From Streptomyces rimosus subsp. rimosus (lineage in GTDB: Bacteria; Actinomycetota; Actinomycetes; Streptomycetales; Streptomycetaceae), in the NCBI RefSeq assembly GCF_000720725.1, contig NZ_JOCQ01000143.1, positions 1 to 17,845 of the forward strand: a stretch of DNA of 17,845 bases, written 5' to 3'. Shown in pieces: positions 1-6,412 of the stretch. Under the pieces are notes generated by a model. The model was not told the DNA's origin. It searched no databases and worked only from the letters and a program-made list of their open reading frames with translations. Each line of letters begins with the position of its first letter. Positions within the stretch are counted from its first letter, which is position 1. A program made the translations under genes and the position numbers.

Positions 1-3000
1 CCCGACGCCCCCTCCCGCTTCCGCCCCAACCCCGACATCGACTTCGCCGCCGGCCCGTTCGTGCCCGCCGTGGCGGCCGAGGACTGGCCGCGTACGTCCG
101 CGCCGCGCCGCGCCGCCGTCAGCGCCTTCGGCGTCGGCGGTACGAACGCGCACGTCATCCTCCAGGAACCACCGCCTGCCCGGCCGCCCGCACCCGCCCG
201 GCCCTGGCAGCTGCTGGCCTGGTCGGCGCGCGACGAGCGGGCGCTCGACGCGATGGCCGCCACGCACCCGCAAACGCTGCGCGGCCTGCGCGACGAGGAG
301 TTCGCCGACTACGCGCGCACCCTGGCCGTCGGGCGGCGCCGGCTGCCGCTGCGCCGCGCCGTGGTCCTGCGCGACCGCGCCCACGCGCTCACGGAGTCCG
401 CTTTCCGTACGGAAGCGGCGCTGCCGCGCGAAGGGCGTGCGGGCGAGGTGGCGTTCGTCTTCCCGGGCGGCGGTTCGCAGTACCCGGGGATGGGGCGGGG
501 GCTCTACCGCGACGAACCGGTGTTCCGGGAGACCGTGGACACCTGCCTGCGGCTGCTGCCCGACCGGGAGGCGGCCCGGCGCCTGCGCGCCTGGTGGCCC
601 GCCGGGACCGGGGCAGGCACCCCGCCGGACGTCGACGCCGACGCCGATCCGCGCGTGGCGATGCCCGCCGTCTTCATCACCGAGATCGCCGTCGCCCGGC
701 TGCTCGGCTCCTTCGGCGTGACGCCCTCCGTCCTGATGGGGCACAGCCTCGGCGAGTACGCCGCCGCCCACCTGGCGGGCGTACTGTCCCTGCCGGACGC
801 ACTCACCCTCGTCAGCAGCAGGGGCCGGCTGCTGTCCGGCATCGACAACGGCGCCATGCTGGTGGTCCGCGCCGACGCACGCGGCCTCGGGCATGTCCGC
901 GGCGACGGCGTCTGCCTCGCGGTGGTCAACGGACCCGACGCCTGTGTCCTGTCCGGGCCCGCGCCCCGCATCGAGGCGGCGCACCGCCGCCTGACCGCGG
1001 ACGGCGTCGCCTGCAACGTCCTGCAACTCGCCACCGCCGCGCACTCCGCGCTCGTCGAGCCGGTGCTCGGCGCCTTCCGCGATGTCGTGCGCGGCATCGC
1101 CCTCGGCCGGCCCGCCGTACCGCTGATCTCCAACGTCACCGGCACCGCCGACGCCGACTTCACCGACCCCGAGTACTGGGTCCGCCACCTCAGGGAGACC
1201 GTCCGCTTCGACCTCGGGCTCGCCTGCCTGCGCGACCACGACCCGCGCGTGCTGCTCGAAGCGGGGCCCGGCACCACCCTGACCACGCTCGCCCGTACGC
1301 AGGGCCTCGACCGAGGTGTGCCCGTCATGCGGCACCCCCTGGAGGAACGCGACGACCGAGAGGTGCTGCTGACCGCGCTCGCCCGCACCTGGGAAGCGGG
1401 CATCGACGTCGCTCTGGACGCGCTGTGGCCGTCACCCGGGACCCGGGTGCCCGCGGCGCCGTACCCCTTCGCGCCCACCCGGCACCGCCCGGCGCCGGCT
1501 GCCGCACCGGCGCCGGAGCAGGCTGCCGGCCCCTGGTACGGGGTCGCCTGGCAGCGCGACCTCGAACCGGAACCGGCCCGTACGGGTACGGAGGCCACCG
1601 GGCACCGCTGGATACTGCTCCACGACGGCAGCCCGGCCGCCGACGCCTTGTGCCATGAACTCACGGAAGCCGGTGCGGAGTTGACCACCGTCCTGCCGGA
1701 CACCGCGGCCGCGCGGCACGGTCACGGCCGGGGCGGGGAGCGGACCGTCACCCTCGACCCGTGTGCCGCCGACCAGTACGCCAAGATCATCGAGATGGCC
1801 GGGGGAGACCCGGACCTGCCGCTGCGGATCGTCAGCACCTGGAACGGCGCGCCGTCGCACGCGGCCTGCCCGCCACTGAGCGACCTCGCCGGACTGGCCC
1901 GCGCGCTCGCCACACCGGCTGGCGGCACCGAAGTGTGCCTGGTCACCCGAGGGGCGCTGGAAATCACCGGCGGCGAGGACCTCGACCCCTGGGCAGCGCT
2001 CACGGTCGGCGCGGCGGGCGCGCTGCGCGCGGAACTGGGCGACGCCGCGACCGTACGGGTGGTGGACATCGACGGGCGGGACGCGGCGGCCGACGGCGGT
2101 CCGACAGCTCCCGGTATGGCCCGTGGTCTGGCGCGCGACCTTCTGCGCGAATTCACCCGACCGGCGGAATCCGGACCGGTCGGGCTGCGTGCAGGACGCC
2201 GCTGGCTGCGCCGGTTCGAGCCGCTTCGTACGCCGCCCGTGGCCAACGGGACGGCCCTGCGGAACGGCGGGCGCTACCTGATCACCGGCGGTACGGGCGG
2301 CATCGGACGGCTGCTCGCCGGGCACCTGCTCCGCGACCACCACGCCCGGGTCGTCCTGCTCGGGCGCGATCCGGACGCGGTGCGCGCCACGGCGGACGAA
2401 CTGTCCGGCCTCCCCGGCGAACTCCTCGCCGTCAGCGCCGACATCACCGACGCCGCGCGGACCCGGGACGTGCTGCGCGAAGCGCTGCGGCGCTTCGGCG
2501 GCCTGGACGGCGTCGTCCACGCGGCCGGTGTACCGGCGGGCGGACTGGCTCAGCTGCTGACCCCGGACACGGTGGCCGAAGCGCTCGCGGCCAAGACCAC
2601 GGGCACCGTCACCCTCGTCGACGCCCTCCGGGAGACCGGCGCCCGGCCGGACTTCGTGCTGCTCTTCTCCTCCCTGGCGGCGTTCTCGCAAGCCCCCGGC
2701 CTGTCCTGCTACGGCGCGGCCAACGCCTTCCTGGACACGTACGCGCACGCCGCGGCCCGTACCGAGGGTCCCGCTGTCCTCGCCGTGAACTGGGACCGCT
2801 GGAACGGCATCGGCATGGGGCGGGAAGGCGAGCGGCGGCAGCGCGCGCTCGGCGGCGGGACACCGCTGGGCGGGCTGGAACCGGCCGACGCGATCGCCGC
2901 GTTCGAGCGGTGTCCCGGTGCGCTCTCGCTCGGCCAGGTGGTCGTCTCCGTACTGCCGCCGGATACGGTCGCCGGGCCACCCGGAATGGACGGCGGCGCC

Positions 3001-3369
3001 GAGCCGCGGAGCGACGTTGGTGAGCGGCCCGACGAGGCACCGGAAACCTCGCTTTCCGGCACCGACTCCGCCACCGACGCCACCACATGGAGCCCCCTCG
3101 AACGCGAAGTCCAGCGCATCTGGCAGGACGTGCTCGGCAACGAGGACGGCATCGGTCTGCACGACGACTTCTTCGCCCTCGGCGGACACTCCCTGGCCGC
3201 CCTCCAGGTCGTCCAGCGCTGCCAGGACAGCTTCGGCGTGGACCTCTCCGTCAAGACGGTGTTCCTCGCGCCGACCGTCGCGCGCCTGGCCGCCGAACTG
3301 AGCGCGGCACGCGGTGCGTCCGCGTCCGGGCCCGAAGGCCCCGCCCCCGAGCGGAAGGACCCCGTATGA
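1..3369 (+). CDS. Type I modular polyketide synthase, terminal module (KS C-terminus-AT-KR-ACP), 5' partial
   Basis: The frame is open from base 1, so this is the C-terminal 1122 residues of a larger PKS. Residues 1-59 end a ketosynthase (GVGGTNAHV motif). Residues about 150-430 are an acyltransferase (GGGSQYPGMG, nucleophile S249 in GHSLGEY, H348 in a TAAHS motif). Residues about 525-1000 are a ketoreductase: an N-terminal structural half, NADPH loop GGTGGIG near 762, and catalytic S891, Y904 and N908. Residues about 1047-1120 are a carrier domain with phosphopantetheine serine S1064 in LGGHSL. No dehydratase, enoylreductase or cis thioesterase is seen, so the module should add one extender unit and reduce the beta-keto group to a hydroxyl. 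The AT specificity motif is neither HAFH (malonyl) nor YASH (methylmalonyl), so the extender is unassigned. The stop overlaps the next start (ATGA), indicating translational coupling to the thioesterase-P450 gene. Confidence 0.97.
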   Translation, partial: PDAPSRFRPNPDIDFAAGPFVPAVAAEDWPRTSAPRRAAVSAFGVGGTNAHVILQEPPPARPPAPARPWQLLAWSARDERALDAMAATHPQTLRGLRDEEFADYARTLAVGRRRLPLRRAVVLRDRAHALTESAFRTEAALPREGRAGEVAFVFPGGGSQYPGMGRGLYRDEPVFRETVDTCLRLLPDREAARRLRAWWPAGTGAGTPPDVDADADPRVAMPAVFITEIAVARLLGSFGVTPSVLMGHSLGEYAAAHLAGVLSLPDALTLVSSRGRLLSGIDNGAMLVVRADARGLGHVRGDGVCLAVVNGPDACVLSGPAPRIEAAHRRLTADGVACNVLQLATAAHSALVEPVLGAFRDVVRGIALGRPAVPLISNVTGTADADFTDPEYWVRHLRETVRFDLGLACLRDHDPRVLLEAGPGTTLTTLARTQGLDRGVPVMRHPLEERDDREVLLTALARTWEAGIDVALDALWPSPGTRVPAAPYPFAPTRHRPAPAAAPAPEQAAGPWYGVAWQRDLEPEPARTGTEATGHRWILLHDGSPAADALCHELTEAGAELTTVLPDTAAARHGHGRGGERTVTLDPCAADQYAKIIEMAGGDPDLPLRIVSTWNGAPSHAACPPLSDLAGLARALATPAGGTEVCLVTRGALEITGGEDLDPWAALTVGAAGALRAELGDAATVRVVDIDGRDAAADGGPTAPGMARGLARDLLREFTRPAESGPVGLRAGRRWLRRFEPLRTPPVANGTALRNGGRYLITGGTGGIGRLLAGHLLRDHHARVVLLGRDPDAVRATADELSGLPGELLAVSADITDAARTRDVLREALRRFGGLDGVVHAAGVPAGGLAQLLTPDTVAEALAAKTTGTVTLVDALRETGARPDFVLLFSSLAAFSQAPGLSCYGAANAFLDTYAHAAARTEGPAVLAVNWDRWNGIGMGREGERRQRALGGGTPLGGLEPADAIAAFERCPGALSLGQVVVSVLPPDTVAGPPGMDGGAEPRSDVGERPDEAPETSLSGTDSATDATTWSPLEREVQRIWQDVLGNEDGIGLHDDFFALGGHSLAALQVVQRCQDSFGVDLSVKTVFLAPTVARLAAELSAARGASASGPEGPAPERKDPV

Positions 3370-5411
3370 CCGGCGTATCCGCCCGCGAACCCGCTGCGGG
3401 CCGCACCGACGCCGCCCGGTGGCTGCTGCGCCGCCGGGTGCTGCCGGACCCCGCGCTGCGTTTGATCTGCTTCCCGCACGCCGGGGGCGCCGCGACCTTC
3501 TTCCACGGATGGCAGGACCGGGTACCGCCCGGTACCGAGGTCGGCGCGGTCTGCTATCCCGGGCGGCAGAACCGGATCGCCGAGCCGCCGCTCACGTCCA
3601 TGGACGACCTCGCCGACCAGGTGCACGCGGCGCTGCGCGGACTGCTCGACCGCCCGCTGGCGCTCTTCGGGCACAGCATGGGCGCGGTCGTCGCGTACGA
3701 GGTGGCCGTACGGCTCGCCGAACGCGACGGCATCGACCTGGTGGCCCTGCTGGTGTCCGGGCACGGCGCCCCGTACCTGTGCGCGGCCGGACCGCCGCCG
3801 GACACCGCGGCGAACGACCGGGAGATCGCCGACCTGGCCATGGCCACCGACCCGGCGCTGCGCCGCTCGCCCCAGCTGCTGGACCTGGTCATGCCGGTGC
3901 TCCGCGCCGACCACGCGCTGCTCCGCGCCTACCGGCCCGTACGCACCCCGCGGATCGCCGCGCCGATCGTCGCCTACCGGGGCGCGGACGACCCCAGGGC
4001 GAGCGAGGACGACATGTGGTCCTGGCGCGCGATGACCGGCGCCGCCTTCCGGCTGCGTACCCTGCCCGGCGACCACTTCTACCTGGCCACCGAGGAGGCC
4101 GGGCTGGTGGCCGATGTCATGGACGCGTGCCGGGACGGTGTGGGCGACCACGGGGCGAGTGACGACGCGGCGAGCGGCGATGGTGGAAGCACCGCGGCCG
4201 GCCCGGACGCCGCGGCCTCCGCCGTACCGCTGTTCGTACGCCGCTCCGGCACCTGCCCCTTCGACCCGGCGGAGGACTTCGCCCGGCTGCGCGCCGAGCG
4301 GCCGGTGGTCCGCACCACCCTGCCGACCGGCGCCCGCGCCTGGATGGTCACGCGGTACGCCGACGCCCGCCGCGTCATCGCCGACCAGCGGCGCTTCAGC
4401 TCCCGCGCCGCCGTGAACGGCCCGGTACCGCCCCCGGAGCCCCCCGAAGGCTTTCCGCCGCCGCGGCCCGGCGTCTTCTACACGTACGAGCCCGAGGACC
4501 ACGCCCCCATCCGCCGGATGCTCACCCCGGAATTCAGCGCCCAGCGCGCCCGGGTCCTGGAACCGCGCGCGGAAACCCTGGCCGACCGGCACCTCGACGC
4601 CATCGAGCGGGCCGGCCCGCCCGCCGACCTGATCACCGACTTCGTGCTGCCGGTACCCCGGCTGCTGTTCCTGGAGCTGCTGGGCGTGCCCGTCCGGGAC
4701 GCCGGGCGGCTCCACCACGACCTGGCGCTCCTGCACGACTTCCACCCCATCCACGAGGCGCAGGCAGGAGCGTTCCGCCGGCTCGACGCATATCTGCGGG
4801 AACTGGTGGAAACGACGCGCGCCACGCCCGGCGACACGGTGCTCGGCCACCTGGTCACCGCGCACGGCGCCGAGCTGAGCGACGACGAACTCGCCGGAAT
4901 CGCCTGCCAGTTGCTGCTGGCCGGGTACGCGACGATCGCGGGCACCCTGGGCCTGTCCCTGCTCGCGCTGATCCTCGACCCCGTACAGGCGGCACTGGTG
5001 CGCGACGGGCGCGCCCGCCCCGACCGGATGGCCGAGGAGCTGATCCGCCACCTGTCGGTGGTGACCTTCGGCAAGGTCTTCCAGGCGAAGGAGGACGTCA
5101 CGATCGCCGGCCAGGACATCACGGCGGGTGAGTACGTGCTGTGCCACCTGCCCTCCGCCAACCGCGACACGGCGCTGGCCGAGGGCCTCGACCACCTCGA
5201 CGTCACCCGCGAGCCGACACCCCACCTCGCCCTCGGTTACGGCGCCCACCACTGCCTGGGCGCCGAGCTGGCCCGGATGGAACTGCGGGTCTGTGTGCCC
5301 CGCGTCCTGCGCCGGCTGCCGGGCCTCCGCCTGCGCGTCCCCGTCGGGGACCTGCGCTTCACACCGCTGAACGCCGCGTACGGAGTGGAGTCCCTGCCGG
5401 TCGCCTGGTGA
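3366..5411 (+). CDS. Type II thioesterase-cytochrome P450 fusion protein
   Basis: One uninterrupted frame of 681 residues. The ATG overlaps the PKS stop and has an AAGGA Shine-Dalgarno six bases upstream. Residues 1-255 are an alpha/beta-hydrolase type II thioesterase: N-terminal CFPHAGG, nucleophile S104 in GHSMG, likely acid D208 and H237 in GDHF. Such enzymes clear misprimed carrier domains or release the chain. Residues about 256-285 form an Ala/Gly/Ser/Asp-rich linker. Residues about 286-681 are a bacterial class I P450: E558xxR561 of the K-helix, and heme ligand C630 in LGYGAHHCLG. The I-helix segment at 519-523 reads AGYAT, so the usual acid before Thr523 is Ala. P450s of this kind oxidise polyketides and need separate ferredoxin partners, none of which is visible here. 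I see no well-placed internal start for a separate P450, although a GTG at 4140 is in frame without a good ribosome-binding site. The two activities are secure; that the fusion is real rather than a sequencing artefact is inferred from the open frame. Confidence 0.93.
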   Translation: MTGVSAREPAAGRTDAARWLLRRRVLPDPALRLICFPHAGGAATFFHGWQDRVPPGTEVGAVCYPGRQNRIAEPPLTSMDDLADQVHAALRGLLDRPLALFGHSMGAVVAYEVAVRLAERDGIDLVALLVSGHGAPYLCAAGPPPDTAANDREIADLAMATDPALRRSPQLLDLVMPVLRADHALLRAYRPVRTPRIAAPIVAYRGADDPRASEDDMWSWRAMTGAAFRLRTLPGDHFYLATEEAGLVADVMDACRDGVGDHGASDDAASGDGGSTAAGPDAAASAVPLFVRRSGTCPFDPAEDFARLRAERPVVRTTLPTGARAWMVTRYADARRVIADQRRFSSRAAVNGPVPPPEPPEGFPPPRPGVFYTYEPEDHAPIRRMLTPEFSAQRARVLEPRAETLADRHLDAIERAGPPADLITDFVLPVPRLLFLELLGVPVRDAGRLHHDLALLHDFHPIHEAQAGAFRRLDAYLRELVETTRATPGDTVLGHLVTAHGAELSDDELAGIACQLLLAGYATIAGTLGLSLLALILDPVQAALVRDGRARPDRMAEELIRHLSVVTFGKVFQAKEDVTIAGQDITAGEYVLCHLPSANRDTALAEGLDHLDVTREPTPHLALGYGAHHCLGAELARMELRVCVPRVLRRLPGLRLRVPVGDLRFTPLNAAYGVESLPVAW

Positions 5412-5436
5412 GCGCGGGCGCCGTCCGGTCGCACGG

Positions 5437-5474
5437 CGCAGCCCTTCGCGCCGGGGAACGGGCGAAGGGCTGCG
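5437..5474. terminator. Strong stem-loop between convergent genes
   Basis: A perfect 13-bp inverted repeat (5437-5449 with 5462-5474) has a 12-base loop and lies 26 bases after the P450 stop. No T-run follows, as is common in streptomycetes. It sits between the plus-strand PKS operon and the minus-strand small secreted gene ending at 5521, so it probably terminates both transcripts. Confidence 0.75.
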
Positions 5475-5520
5475 GGCCGATACGGCCGGGGCAAGCGTGG
5501 TGGAACCGGGCGGCGAGTGG

Positions 5521-5781
5521 TCAGCGCACCCAGTGGTGGAAGAAGTACTTGTGCTTGTGGAGGTCGGTGACCTTCGTGTGCGAGGCGGCGCTGGCCTCAC
5601 CGACGGTGGCGCCGTCCGGGCCACCGGCGTTGACGCCTTCCTTGTGAGCGGCCTGCCAGTGGCTGGCTGTGTGGTGGTGGAGGTGCTTGCCCCCACCGCC
5701 CGAGGGGGCGGCGGCCGCGGGAGCGGCGGCGACGAATCCGGCGGCGAGGACGCCGACGGCGGCTATCGCGATGCGACGCAT
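5521..5781 (-). CDS. Small secreted histidine-rich protein
   Basis: An 86-residue protein whose ATG has an excellent AAGGAG ribosome-binding site seven bases upstream, which is the main reason to call it real. Residues 1 to about 25 form a Sec signal peptide (MRRIAIAAVG start, hydrophobic core, cleavage after an Ala-rich AAPAAAA stretch). The mature part of about 60 residues contains 11 histidines, clustered as HLHHH near its start and as HKHK and HH near its end; it has no cysteines. That composition suggests possible divalent metal binding outside the cell, which is inference. I do not recognise the family. It has its own spacing on both sides: the trypco2 gene is 233 bases upstream on the same strand, and the P450 gene converges on it across a stem-loop. 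Confidence 0.82.
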   Translation of the reverse strand: MRRIAIAAVGVLAAGFVAAAPAAAAPSGGGGKHLHHHTASHWQAAHKEGVNAGGPDGATVGEASAASHTKVTDLHKHKYFFHHWVR

Positions 5782-5948
5782 GATCTCTCCTTATGGAGCG
5801 GGGTTGTTGACACGACTCTCACCCGCCACCACCCCGCCCGCACCCCGGGACCCGGCGGCCGGGGTGGGCCGCGAACCCGCGGAACCGCCGCTGACCGCCC
5901 GCTCCGCCGCCGGTCCGGGCGCTTCCCGGCCATCGTCCGTACGGGTGA

Positions 5949-5963
5949 CCGCGGCTTCCGCGG
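5949..5963 (-). terminator. Possible short stem-loop downstream of the trypco2 gene
   Basis: CCGCGG, a 3-base spacer and CCGCGG can form a 6-bp GC hairpin about 50 bases after the trypco2 stop. There is no T-run, and such repeats occur by chance in this base composition. The rest of the 5782-6014 gap shows no gene. Confidence 0.22.
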
Positions 5964-6014
5964 GACCGTCGCGGACGCCGCCGCGGGATCGCTGTCCACG
6001 CCTCCGTGCCGCCG

Positions 6015-6350
6015 CTACGAGGGCCCGCCCACGCTGATGCCCGGCCCCTCTGGAGGGGCGTCCCGGTCGTGCGGTTTGAGCTCGATCTCGATGCGGTGGG
6101 TGCTCTCCCGCGCGAGCGCGCCGCCGGCCTCCGCGGTGACCACGCCGATCCGCAGCCCGCCGCGTCCCGAGCCCTCACGACGCACCTGGACGGCGAACTC
6201 CACGTTGACGCGTTCCACCAGGAACCGGAGCCGGCTCTGCTCGCCGTCGCGCTGCGCCGCCTCCAGCTCCTCGCGAATGCGGCCGATCACGTCCGCCAGG
6301 CCCGCGGTCTCCGCACCGTCCGTCCCGCCCCGCCCGGTGTCCGCGCCCAT
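6015..6350 (-). CDS. Trypco2-domain protein (trypsin-co-occurring domain 2)
   Basis: A 111-residue soluble protein. I chose the ATG at 6350, six bases after a GGGGAGG ribosome-binding site, over a GTG directly upstream that would lie only three bases from it. The order of elements fits the trypco2 family as I know it: an amphipathic helix (LADVIGRIREELEAAQ), a strand with RFLVERVNVEFAVQV, a Gly-rich turn, a strand with LRIGVVTAEAGG, then a THRIEIELKP strand. There is no catalytic signature, signal peptide or membrane helix. The family is named for genomic association with trypsin-like proteases in predicted conflict systems. Here it is divergent from, and 62 bases away from, a gene that starts with a trypsin-like domain, so it is a likely partner, adaptor or inhibitor of that protease. 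The role is inferred; the family assignment rests on pattern recognition. Confidence 0.85.
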   Translation of the reverse strand: MGADTGRGGTDGAETAGLADVIGRIREELEAAQRDGEQSRLRFLVERVNVEFAVQVRREGSGRGGLRIGVVTAEAGGALARESTHRIEIELKPHDRDAPPEGPGISVGGPS

Positions 6351-6412
6351 CACGATCCTCCCCTCGTACGGTGGGGGACGGTTGCCGCTCCCCGGAGCTA
6401 TCGTGCAGGACT
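6351..6412. promoter_or_regulatory. Divergent intergenic region between trypco2 and protease-kinase genes
   Basis: Only 62 bases separate the two divergent start codons, so promoters for both genes must overlap here or extend into the coding regions. It holds the trypco2 ribosome-binding site on the minus strand, a CGTACG palindrome at 6365-6370, and a weak AGGA before the plus-strand ATG. I see no convincing -35/-10 pair with normal spacing. The tight arrangement suggests coordinated expression. Confidence 0.5.

Noticed and set aside
2709..5696. Long open frame of 995 codons on the minus strand opposite the PKS and thioesterase-P450 genes
   Set aside because: Low-complexity Arg/Gly/Ala-rich translation with no domain motif, antisense to clearly real genes; expected in very GC-rich DNA.
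5806..5811. TTGACA -35-like hexamer on the plus strand
   Set aside because: No -10 at proper spacing and no plus-strand gene follows before the minus-strand trypco2 gene.
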